A stretch of DNA of 7,533 nucleotides from Mycoplasma sp. CAG:956 (GTDB lineage Bacteria > Bacillota_I > Bacilli_A > RF39 > UBA660): NCBI GenBank assembly GCA_000433475.1, contig HF993079.1, forward strand, positions 1-7,533. The letters run 5' to 3'. The translations under genes and the position numbers were made by a program. The notes below the pieces were generated by a model. The model did no database searches. It was not told where the DNA came from and saw only the letters and a list, made by a program, of their open reading frames with translations. Below, piece by piece: positions 1 through 6,319 of the stretch. The number at the start of each line of letters is the position of its first letter. Position 1 is the stretch's first letter.

Positions 1-68
1 ATCTGAAATCTGATACTCTGATAACTGGAGGCATTGGAACGAGTTCTGATCCGTTTGTTGTTAACTGA
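1..68 (+). CDS. C-terminal end of a surface-protein paralogue (5' part outside window)
   Basis: Reading from base 3, the last 21 codons end in TGA at 66-68 and encode LKSDTLITGGIGTSSDPFVV plus a final N. This matches the C-terminus of the intact 652-residue protein at 1771-3729 (LKSDVKITGGIGTSNDPYVI). That protein and the copy at 817-1222 both end in DTNN, followed by two adjacent TAA stops. Here the tail is only N-stop, so the natural end has probably been replaced, plausibly by the insertion sequence debris that begins just after it. The rest of the gene lies left of the window, so it cannot be said whether it is otherwise intact. Function is that inferred for the full-length copy: an extracellular domain of unknown ligand. 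Confidence 0.7.
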   Translation, partial: LKSDTLITGGIGTSSDPFVVN

Positions 69-257
69 CTAGCTGACAGTTTTTCTCAAGACCCTATAAA
101 TACTGGGCTAAAAGCTGCTTAAAGTTCGTCCAACTGCCTAGTATTTTGTCAAAAGCATACAATGTCTAAGAAAATATCTAAAAAAGATTTGTTGTTGATA
201 CAGCAACACTCCCCACTAGCTGGTGGAGTTTTTTTTCTATACCGATTTTAAAAAAAT
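69..257. other. Non-coding tail of a decayed insertion sequence
   Basis: No credible gene is present. The stretch separates the stop of the surface-protein tail from the stop of the transposase remnant, so it is probably the 3' flank of that insertion sequence. A terminal inverted repeat cannot be proved because the other end of the element is missing. It contains an intrinsic terminator (208-236). It also has the segment ACCCTATAAATACTGGGCT at 91-109, which recurs almost unchanged, with a 2-base insertion and one mismatch, at 1619-1639. Confidence 0.45.
208..236 (+). terminator. Intrinsic terminator
   Basis: ACTCCCCA pairs with TGGTGGAGT through 8 base pairs with one bulged T and a five-base loop (CTAGC). 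Eight T residues on the plus strand follow. It could end transcription from the surface-gene copy at 1-68. Because it probably lies in insertion-sequence DNA, it may instead protect the transposase from antisense reading. Confidence 0.65.
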
Positions 258-816
258 CTAAGCATCATAAAGGATAAATCGAAAGCTTAAACGAACATAT
301 TTTAATGACTCAAAGGCTCGATGAAATAAGGTTAAGCCAGTATTGAATAGCGATAAAGTCCTGGTTTTAATTTTGCGTACAGTGATGTGAGTTTTAATCT
401 TAGTATGTTTATAACATCTTGTGTTTTAGAATAATTAAATCTTAGAATAGTTAAATATAGAACACTAATGCAAGCAAAACAACACATTGATTTGAAGTAA
501 TCTAAAGAACAATTAACTGTATTTTCAAGATAAAAGCCATTAGATTTCTGATTTTTAAATACTGATTCTATACCGCCAAAGCGATAACTGTAATCTTTAA
601 TGGCACGTTTAGAATTTCCATTTGTAACAAGAATCCAAGGATCATCAGTATCAATGGAATCACTTATGACAATGTTGGTAATATACTTATCTTCTGTAAA
701 TTTAATTTTGTTGAAAGATTTGGCATGATATTTGTATTTTGGCAATTCATTTAGCCATTTCCAAATTTTATGACCTTCTTTTTTGCCGAAGTGCAGTACT
801 TTGATGTTTTTCTTTA
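258..816 (-). pseudogene. IS4-family transposase, C-terminal remnant, frameshifted
   Basis: The minus strand encodes the C-terminal catalytic part of a DDE transposase. The segment DYSYRFGGIESVFKNQKSNG resembles the YREK signature of IS4-type enzymes, which carries the catalytic glutamate. The first frame runs from the junction near 816 to a stop at 332-334. The expected family C-terminus (TLSLFNTGLTLFHRAFESLK, then YVRLSFRFILYDA and TAG at 258-260) continues in another frame. This places an indel at about 390-402. The N-terminal half with both catalytic aspartates is absent: beyond 816 the plus strand is surface-protein sequence. An in-frame TTG near 835 lies in that surface-protein DNA and is not a genuine start. 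The gene is certainly inactive. It probably records an insertion followed by a deletion inside the surface-protein array. Confidence 0.85.
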
Positions 817-1222
817 GGTGACGGTTTTTCAACAAATGCTACAACTAGTTATATAGGTTACTCAAGAGCACTTAACTCACAAGCTAGTTTGCTTTGCAAC
901 AATAAAAATGATTTTTTCACTGTTGAGAACAATGCTGGCAATAAAGCATTAACCTATCCGATTGGATTAATAACTTATGATGAATTAATGTATGCTGGAA
1001 TAAACTATCGAAAAGCAAATAAATATTCTTATGTTTCATCTAATATTTTATAAAGATAATGGTTTAGAAATTGGTACTCTTAATTATGGAGAAAGAATAA
1101 TGTTTAATAGTGTCGATTATGGAAGATATGTAAAACCTGTCATAAATTTAAAGACTGATGTTAAAATATCTGGTGGTATTGGAACAGTAAATAATCCATA
1201 TGTGGTAGATACTAATAATTAA
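817..1222 (+). pseudogene. Broken surface-protein paralogue, C-terminal part
   Basis: Homology to the intact protein begins at 817: GDGFSTNATTSYIGY here matches GDGISTDFPTTFGGY at residues 508-522 there. It continues through NKALTYPIGLITYDEL to a stop at 1051-1053. The remaining C-terminus (VKPVINLKTDVKISGGIGT to DTNN and TAA at 1220-1222) is in another frame, so an indel lies near 1031-1050. About 20 residues of the homologous region around residues 585-610 are missing or shortened. The 5' part was lost at the junction with the transposase remnant. The ATG at 1031 could open a 63-residue frame, but it has no convincing ribosome site and encodes only a domain tail, so I treat it as part of the pseudogene. 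Confidence 0.85.
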
Positions 1223-1296
1223 TAAATGGGGCCAAATAAAAAAACATAACTTCAGGTATGTTAATTTATAAAATTCTCTTATCAAATGGCCACGTT
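1206..1296 (+). repeat. 3' UTR element shared with the intact surface gene (degenerate copy)
   Basis: Bases 1206-1243 are identical to 3713-3750. They span the last codons, two adjacent TAA stops and ATGGGGCCAAATAAAAAA. A second shared block, TTCTCTTATCAAATGGCC, is at 1274-1291 (3753-3770 in the other copy). In this copy the arms GGGGCCA and TGGCC pair only partly, and about 30 extra bases separate the blocks. The extra bases include a small AACATA/TATGTT hairpin. The shared flank shows that the two genes arose by duplication of a unit that includes the 3' UTR. Confidence 0.75.
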
Positions 1297-1309
1297 ACTT
1301 ATAAATATT

Positions 1310-1334
1310 CTGGTAGAAAATCTATCAGTTTTTT
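1310..1334 (+). terminator. Intrinsic terminator after the broken surface gene
   Basis: CTGGTAGA pairs with TCTATCAG (8 base pairs, one G-U) around an AAA loop, followed directly by six T residues. It lies 88 bases past the double stop of the pseudogene and would end its transcript. Confidence 0.8.
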
Positions 1335-1385
1335 CATATGTATAATTTATAAATATTATCCATATACTAATTAAATTTAACTCTT

Positions 1386-1410
1386 TTCATAGAGTATCCA
1401 ACTCTATGAA
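1386..1410. other. Recombinase core-like site 1
   Basis: Arms TTCATAGAG and CTCTATGAA are perfect 9-base inverted repeats around the 7-base spacer TATCCAA. One more T-A pair extends them to 1385-1411. This 9-7-9 layout is what is expected of a tyrosine-recombinase crossover core with a 7-bp overlap. There is no T-run, so it is not a terminator. The downstream flank CTTATTTTTAACTTATA recurs after the site at 7467-7491. Confidence 0.5.
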
Positions 1411-1496
1411 AGCGGATTTTCGGGCCTTATTTTTAACTTATATATAGACTATACCACATATTTTAGGCATTTAAAAGGGTATTTTTTTCATCTTTT

Positions 1497-1607
1497 TAGT
1501 CAATTTTCTGGTCAGGAATTTTTCTCACAATCTCTGTATTTATAAGGGCATATCAAGGTATTTGTAGTCAAATAAATCCAAATCTATTCTGGTCAAATTT
1601 ATGGTCA
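1497..1607. repeat. Five same-orientation TGGTCA/TAGTCA repeats
   Basis: TGGTCA occurs at 1509-1514, 1590-1595 and 1602-1607. TAGTCAA occurs at 1497-1503 and 1565-1571. All five face the same way within 111 bases and all lie between the two inverted core-like sites. Short direct repeats beside a core are typical of integrase arm-binding sites. On the minus strand they read TTGACCA/TTGACTA, which also resembles -35 hexamers, so an alternative role as promoter elements is possible. Confidence 0.4.
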
Positions 1608-1651
1608 ATAATTTTTAAACCCTAGGTAAATACTGGACTTGTAACCGATTT

Positions 1652-1676
1652 TTCATAAAGTTGGATACTCTATGAA
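1652..1676. other. Recombinase core-like site 2 (inverted relative to site 1)
   Basis: TTCATAAAG, spacer TTGGATA, CTCTATGAA: the arms pair with one mismatch. The spacer is the exact reverse complement of the spacer in the site at 1386-1410. Including arms, the two sites match in inverted orientation over 26 bases with one mismatch. The distance between spacer centres is 266 bp. Inverted identical overlaps are the geometry that gives inversion, not deletion, of the DNA between them. Confidence 0.5.
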
Positions 1677-1700
1677 GCCGAAAATACGGGTTTGTGGTTA

Positions 1701-1729
1701 TTGTGAGTTACACTAATTTAATAATTATT
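1701..1729 (+). promoter_or_regulatory. Possible weak promoter of the surface gene
   Basis: TTGTGA at 1701-1706 is followed after 15 to 17 bases by AT-rich hexamers (TAATTA at 1722-1727, ATTATT at 1724-1729). The match to consensus is poor and several other AT-rich hexamers would do as well. Transcription may therefore depend on a promoter carried between the inverted sites upstream. This is a tentative call. Confidence 0.2.
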
Positions 1730-1770
1730 TTTAAAAAATTGGTAATAATAAAGTAGTAAGGAAGATAAAT

Positions 1771-3729
1771 ATGAAAAAAAGCAAAAAGATTAAAATATTA
1801 ACAATAAGCATATTATGTATATTAACTATAACTATTGGATTAAGTTATGGTTATTATTTATTAAGTAAAGTTCAAGAAAATAATAATATAGCTGGAAGTA
1901 AATGTTTTAATTTGAAATTTACTAATGAAAAGAATGCTATTAACTTAGATAATATGTATCCTATAAGTGATGAAGATGGTAGAAAACTAACACCTTATTC
2001 TTTTACAATAACTAATACTTGTGATATGTTAGCAGGATATACTGTTAATATGGAAATGTTAGAAGGTACAACTTTAAATAGTAAGTATTTAGATGTAATG
2101 ATTAATAATGAAGAAATAAAGTTGCTTACTAATTATGAATCTACCAATACGGTAATAACAGGTAGTACAGAATCAAGAATACTGGCTAAAGGCACTTTAG
2201 CATATAATGATTCCGCAGATTATACAGTTAGATTCTGGATGGATAAAGATGTCGAAGATACGGAAGCTATGAATAAAATATTTAAATCTAAAATAGTTAT
2301 ATCAGCAACACCAAGTAGTTGGAATCCTAAAGATGCTGGATATGATACCTTACATGATGCGATACTTGCTAATGAGTATCAAACGACACCAGAGGATGCT
2401 ATTAAGAAAATTGAAGCTAAAGGAGAACCTGATTTAAGTAAAACAGCCCCAGCGATTAAATGGATAGAAAAAACAGGGAGCACTACTAATCAAACTGTGA
2501 TAAAACCTGCTTTGAAAGCAATTAAAAGTGATGATCAAACAAGTGAATTAACTGAAAATGATACAAAACTGAAACTTTTTACTAAGTTATTATTTGATGA
2601 TGAAACGGCATATTACACATTATCTGATCCTGTTTATGTTGATCCAACGACGATAGATTATAATGGTAATATTCATTATTATTTTAGTTCAGAACTTGTA
2701 GGTTATAGAAATTCAACAAAAAAGTTGTTTTCGTCTATAGCTACTGTTGGTAGAAAAATTTATGAAGTAAAAGGCGCCACTAAAATTAATTCAAAAGCAA
2801 CTTGGAATAATGTAGAGTATGATGGTATAATATATAATTTAAGTTTGCAGATAATGGAATCAGAGCAATTAGAAATTGATAGCTCTGATAAAGGGTTATA
2901 CCAAGATACTGATGATTATGGAAAAACATATTATTATCGTGGTAATATTAAAAATAATAATGTTTATTTTGCAGGTTTTTACTGGCAAATAATTAGAATT
3001 AATGGTGATGGTTCGATAAGACTTTTATATAATGGGACTAATCCTGGTAAGAAACAGTCAATAAATTTAGAAACTACTTATTTTAATGATAGGAAAGAAA
3101 TACCGTGGAATGTTGGTTATATGTATGGGAATGAAGAAAGTACTAGTTATAATGAGGCTTATACAAATATTAATGATTCAAATATAAAATTAAAAGTAGA
3201 TAGTTGGTATAAACTTAATATTTTAAATAAAAATTATGAAATATTTCTAAATAAATTTGTTGGATTTTGTGGTGATAGAACATTGTATCATGGTGACGGT
3301 ATTAGTACAGATTTTCCAACTACTTTTGGTGGTTACGAAAGATATTCTATGAATATAGCCAAATTTAGCTGTAAAGATTTATCTAGGGATTTATATACTA
3401 CTGGCAATTCTAGTTTGGGTAATAAAGTTTTAACATATCCGATTGGTTTAATAACGTATGATGAATTAATTTTTGCTGGTCTTTCAAAAAGCAAGATTAA
3501 TGGCTATGCATGGGTTGTTGGTGAATATTATTCAATGACTCCATCAAATTATAATACTTCTCAAGCAAGTGCTACAATGTTTGGGGTGAAAAAAAATGGA
3601 GAGATAAATCTTTGGCGATTGGAAGACCATATTGGTGCTATTCCTGTCATAAATTTAAAATCAGATGTTAAAATAACAGGAGGAATAGGCACTTCTAATG
3701 ATCCGTATGTTATAGATACTAATAATTAA
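1771..3729 (+). CDS. Secreted or membrane-anchored surface protein (652 residues)
   Basis: ATG at 1771 follows AAGGAAG (1758-1764) by six bases. Residues 2-7 are lysine-rich and 8-29 form one hydrophobic segment, giving a signal peptide or N-terminal anchor. Residues about 30-185 look like a beta-sandwich of the camelysin/TasA-like exported type: the segment after the hydrophobic stretch, the polar strands, and a possible C45-C84 disulfide. Residues about 186-375 are a less recognisable linker. Residues about 376-652 form a C-terminal domain (YYYRGNIKNNNVYFAGFYWQ, then YPIGLITYDELIFAG, YSMTPSN and PVINLKSDVKITGG) common in gut Firmicutes surface proteins and reminiscent of FGE/C-type-lectin-like folds. 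C500 and C534 might pair. There is no LPXTG motif and no second membrane helix. It stands alone between its own upstream region and a terminator. The ligand is unknown, and the domain names rest on pattern memory, not a search. Confidence 0.85.
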   Translation: MKKSKKIKILTISILCILTITIGLSYGYYLLSKVQENNNIAGSKCFNLKFTNEKNAINLDNMYPISDEDGRKLTPYSFTITNTCDMLAGYTVNMEMLEGTTLNSKYLDVMINNEEIKLLTNYESTNTVITGSTESRILAKGTLAYNDSADYTVRFWMDKDVEDTEAMNKIFKSKIVISATPSSWNPKDAGYDTLHDAILANEYQTTPEDAIKKIEAKGEPDLSKTAPAIKWIEKTGSTTNQTVIKPALKAIKSDDQTSELTENDTKLKLFTKLLFDDETAYYTLSDPVYVDPTTIDYNGNIHYYFSSELVGYRNSTKKLFSSIATVGRKIYEVKGATKINSKATWNNVEYDGIIYNLSLQIMESEQLEIDSSDKGLYQDTDDYGKTYYYRGNIKNNNVYFAGFYWQIIRINGDGSIRLLYNGTNPGKKQSINLETTYFNDRKEIPWNVGYMYGNEESTSYNEAYTNINDSNIKLKVDSWYKLNILNKNYEIFLNKFVGFCGDRTLYHGDGISTDFPTTFGGYERYSMNIAKFSCKDLSRDLYTTGNSSLGNKVLTYPIGLITYDELIFAGLSKSKINGYAWVVGEYYSMTPSNYNTSQASATMFGVKKNGEINLWRLEDHIGAIPVINLKSDVKITGGIGTSNDPYVIDTNN

Positions 3730-3775
3730 TAAATGGGGCCAAATAAAAAATGTTCTCTTATCAAATGGCCCCATT
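3713..3775 (+). repeat. 3' UTR element with perfect 10-bp stem
   Basis: Bases 3713-3750 are identical to 1206-1243. Directly after the double stop, AATGGGGCCA (3732-3741) pairs perfectly with TGGCCCCATT (3766-3775) across a 24-base loop. The loop is A-rich then T-rich and contains the shared TTCTCTTATCAAATGGCC block. No T-run follows, and a separate terminator lies 10 bases beyond. It is therefore more likely an mRNA-stability or duplication-boundary element than the terminator itself. Confidence 0.65.
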
Positions 3776-3785
3776 ACTAAGATAG

Positions 3786-3810
3786 AAAGTCATATAATGT
3801 ATGGCTTTTT
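3786..3810 (+). terminator. Intrinsic terminator of the surface gene
   Basis: AAAGTCATA pairs with TATGGCTTT (9 base pairs, one G-U) around TAATG and ends in five T residues. It separates the surface gene from the metal-efflux promoter that starts 11 bases later. Confidence 0.75.
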
Positions 3811-3820
3811 ATAATATTTC

Positions 3821-3850
3821 TTGACAGTTGAATAGATATTCAACTATAAT
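3821..3850 (+). promoter_or_regulatory. Promoter and metal-regulated operator of the efflux operon
   Basis: TTGACA (3821-3826) and TATAAT (3845-3850) are both perfect consensus, 18 bases apart. The spacer is filled by the perfect inverted repeat AGTTGAATAGATATTCAACT (3826-3845), with 8-base arms and a 4-base centre. It touches both hexamers. ArsR/SmtB/CadC repressors bind such TTGAAT/ATTCAA-type repeats, so the bound sensor would block RNA polymerase until metal releases it. The leader to the first ATG is about 45 bases. Confidence 0.88.
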
Positions 3851-3897
3851 AATGGAGTAGTAAGCTGAAGATATATCTAACTATAATGAGGTAATAT

Positions 3898-4269
3898 ATG
3901 GAAAATATAAATGTCTGTGATTGTAATATAATACATAAAGAAGCTGTTAATAAGGCTTTACAAAATAAACCAGAAAGAGAAGAATTAGAAAGACTTTCAG
4001 AAGTATTTAAACTTTTAGGTGATATAACTAGAACCCAGATATTATGGGTTTTAGATAAAAATGAAATGTGTGTTTGTGATATAGCCAATGTCCTTAATAT
4101 GACAAAATCATCTATATCTCATCAATTAGCCATTCTAAGAAATGCGGGAATAGTTAATTTTAGAAGAGAAGGAAAAGAAGTGTACTATAGGTTAGATGAT
4201 TTTCATATAACTAAATTATATGAAATAGGAATCGAACATATTGAACATAAATTAAAAGGAGAAGACTAA
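3898..4269 (+). CDS. cadC: CadC/SmtB-type ArsR-family metal-sensing repressor
   Basis: A 123-residue winged-helix protein of the usual length for the family. ATG at 3898 follows GAGGT (3888-3892). Residues about 35-60 give the first helices (EVFKLLGDITRTQILWVL). C58-V59-C60-D61 is the hallmark CVCD of the alpha-3 site. MTKSSISHQLAILRNAGIVN (68-87) is the recognition helix region, followed by the wing RREGKEVYYRL. The N-terminus carries C7 and C9, so an alpha-3N thiolate site as in CadC is possible. D101, H103, H114 and H117 sit where SmtB/CadC proteins have the interfacial alpha-5 zinc site. Both classes of site therefore appear intact. It is the first gene of the operon and overlaps the ATPase by one base. 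It probably represses the upstream promoter and is released by Cd, Pb or Zn. The exact metal is inferred, not shown. Confidence 0.92.
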   Translation: MENINVCDCNIIHKEAVNKALQNKPEREELERLSEVFKLLGDITRTQILWVLDKNEMCVCDIANVLNMTKSSISHQLAILRNAGIVNFRREGKEVYYRLDDFHITKLYEIGIEHIEHKLKGED

Positions 4270-6317
4270 TGAAAAAGTATAAATATAATATTAATAATTT
4301 GGATTGTGCTAACTGTGCTAGAGAAATAGAAGAAATGTTAAACAATAATACTAACTTTAATAATGCCATAGTTAATTTTAGTACTTGTAAGATTTCTTAT
4401 GAATCAGATAAAGATTATACTTTAGAAGAATTAAATACTTTAATAAAGTCTGTAGAACCTGATGCTTATATAACTTTAAATGAAGAAGCAGAAGAAAGTA
4501 CTTCTAAAGAATATTATTTAAGTATCTTAATTATAGCCTTAGTAATGGGCTTACTTGGATATTTTCTACCACTACCTAAGATAGTAAAGATTATATTATA
4601 TCTTATTTCTTATAGTCTACTTTTATATAAGACTAGTATTAATGCTATTAAGTTATTAAAAAAAGGCAGTGGTATTAATGAAAATGCTTTAATAACTGTA
4701 TCTTGTATTGGGGCTTTACTTATAGGAGAAGTTCTAGAAGGTATGATGGTTATTACTTTATATACTATAGGTAAAATATTAGAAGAAAAAGCTATTAATA
4801 ATTCTCGTAAATCTATTAAGGATTTACTAGATATTAAAGAACCTTTTGCTTATTTAGTAGATGGTAAAAAAATAGTTAAAATTCCCGTTGAAGAAGTAAA
4901 GAAAGATGATGTTTTAGTTGTTAAAAAGGGTGAGAAAGTTCCAGTAGATGGGGTTATTATTAAAGGTAGTAGTAGCTTGGATACTTCTGCTTTAACTGGT
5001 GAAAGTGAGCTTGTTAGTGTTAATGTATCAGATGAAGTCTTATCAGGAAGTATAAATATGGGGGATGTTTTAGAAATAAAAGCTACTAATACTTTTTCTA
5101 ATTCGACTGTTGCTAAGATTTTGGATTTATTAGAAAGTGCTACAGATAAAAAGACAAAAACGGAAAATATGGTTACTAAATTTAGTAAAGTTTATACACC
5201 TATTATTATTGGGTTAGCTATTTTAATAACTATTATTTTACCTTTAATCTTTAAAGTACCATTTAAAACTAGTTTATATAGAGCTTTAACTTTCTTAGTT
5301 ATATCTTGTCCTTGTGCGATTGCTATATCAGTTCCATTATCTTATTTTACCGGAATTGGGACAGCTAGTAAGAAAGGTATCTTAGTAAAGGGCAGTAATT
5401 ATTTAGATAATTTAAGTAATACGACTAGTATAATATTTGATAAGACTGGCACTTTAACAAATGGAACTTTTAATGTTGAAAGAATTGAAGTATTAGATGA
5501 TAAGTATAGTAAAGAAGAAATAATAGATATCCTAATTAAAGGAGAATCTTTATCTAATCATCCAATTGCTAAGTCTATTTTAAAGTTAAAAAAGGGTAAA
5601 ATTGATAATAGTAATGTCTTAGATTATAAAGAAATAGAAGGTAATGGTATTAGTTTTAAATTAAATAAAAAGAATGTTTTAATTGGTAATAGTAAGTTAT
5701 GTGGTTGTGATATTGATACGGATTTACATTTAAATATTAATGGTAAGCATGTGGCTTCGGTAGTTATTAATGATGGGATTAAAGAAAATGCTAAGGAAAC
5801 TATTAATAAGTTAAAGAATAGTAATATCAAGACTTATATGTTTACTGGTGATAAAAAGGCAGTGGCTTTAAATATTGGTAAGAAGTTAGGGCTTGATGAG
5901 ATAAAGTATGAAATGTTACCTCAAGATAAGTTTAAAGCTTTTGAGAAAGTCAGTGATAATAGTGAAGTTACTATCTTTGTAGGTGATGGAATTAATGATG
6001 CCCCTGTATTAAGAAGAGCTGATATTGGTATTTCTATGGGTGGGGTTGGTAGTGATTCAGCAATTGAGGCAAGTGATATTGTTCTTATGAGTGATGAGTT
6101 ATCAAGAATTCCTTTAGCTATTAATATTTCTAAATATACTAAAAGAATTATTAAGGAAAATTTGATTTTTGCAATGAGTGTTAAAGTAGTAATTTTACTT
6201 TTAAGTGTTTTTGGTTATGCTAACATGTGGCTTGCAGTGTTTGCTGATACTGGTGTTACTTTACTTACTATTTTAAATACTTTAAGAATTATGAATAAAT
6301 TTAAGAAGGAAAATTAA
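4269..6317 (+). CDS. cadA: Zn/Cd/Pb-exporting P1B-type ATPase
   Basis: A 682-residue membrane pump that uses ATP to export soft divalent metals. An N-terminal heavy-metal-associated domain (about 1-70) has C13-A-N-C16. Hydrophobic helices cover about 83-165, 307-366 and 632-672, consistent with eight membrane spans. Seen motifs: TGES at 243-246 (actuator), C347-P-C349 in the transport helix, D391-KTGT (phosphorylated aspartate), H431-P432, TGD at 526-528, and GDGIND at 572-577. K639 and D660 (ADTG) in the last two helices are the signature of the zinc/cadmium/lead subgroup, as opposed to copper pumps. ATG at 4269 overlaps the stop of the sensor (TAATG). AAGGAG at 4256-4261 is its ribosome site. 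All key residues are present, so it should be active. It is slightly shorter than CadA proteins of about 700-730 residues. Confidence 0.95.
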   Translation: MKKYKYNINNLDCANCAREIEEMLNNNTNFNNAIVNFSTCKISYESDKDYTLEELNTLIKSVEPDAYITLNEEAEESTSKEYYLSILIIALVMGLLGYFLPLPKIVKIILYLISYSLLLYKTSINAIKLLKKGSGINENALITVSCIGALLIGEVLEGMMVITLYTIGKILEEKAINNSRKSIKDLLDIKEPFAYLVDGKKIVKIPVEEVKKDDVLVVKKGEKVPVDGVIIKGSSSLDTSALTGESELVSVNVSDEVLSGSINMGDVLEIKATNTFSNSTVAKILDLLESATDKKTKTENMVTKFSKVYTPIIIGLAILITIILPLIFKVPFKTSLYRALTFLVISCPCAIAISVPLSYFTGIGTASKKGILVKGSNYLDNLSNTTSIIFDKTGTLTNGTFNVERIEVLDDKYSKEEIIDILIKGESLSNHPIAKSILKLKKGKIDNSNVLDYKEIEGNGISFKLNKKNVLIGNSKLCGCDIDTDLHLNINGKHVASVVINDGIKENAKETINKLKNSNIKTYMFTGDKKAVALNIGKKLGLDEIKYEMLPQDKFKAFEKVSDNSEVTIFVGDGINDAPVLRRADIGISMGGVGSDSAIEASDIVLMSDELSRIPLAINISKYTKRIIKENLIFAMSVKVVILLLSVFGYANMWLAVFADTGVTLLTILNTLRIMNKFKKEN

Positions 6318-6319
6318 GT

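Noticed and set aside
1031..1222. A 63-codon plus-strand reading frame starting at ATG 1031
   Set aside because: It encodes only the tail of the surface-protein domain after a frameshift and has no convincing ribosome site, so it is part of the pseudogene.
1386..1410. The palindromic site read as a transcription terminator
   Set aside because: The stem is followed by GCGGATTTTCGGG with no T-run, and a proper terminator already lies at 1310-1334.
1223..1770. A CRISPR array or small RNA gene in the long gap
   Set aside because: The repeats are too few and unevenly spaced for CRISPR, and no promoter-plus-terminator unit for an RNA could be seen.
3869..3878. Palindrome AGATATATCT in the sensor leader, as a second operator
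   Set aside because: It is short and AT-only at its centre, expected by chance here, and unlike the 20-base repeat in the promoter.
3840..4088. An 82-codon minus-strand reading frame
   Set aside because: It is antisense to the operator and the metal-sensor gene, which is clearly real, and its product shows no recognisable features.
5624..5830. A 68-codon minus-strand reading frame
   Set aside because: It lies wholly inside the ATPase gene on the opposite strand, a chance product of AT-rich codons.
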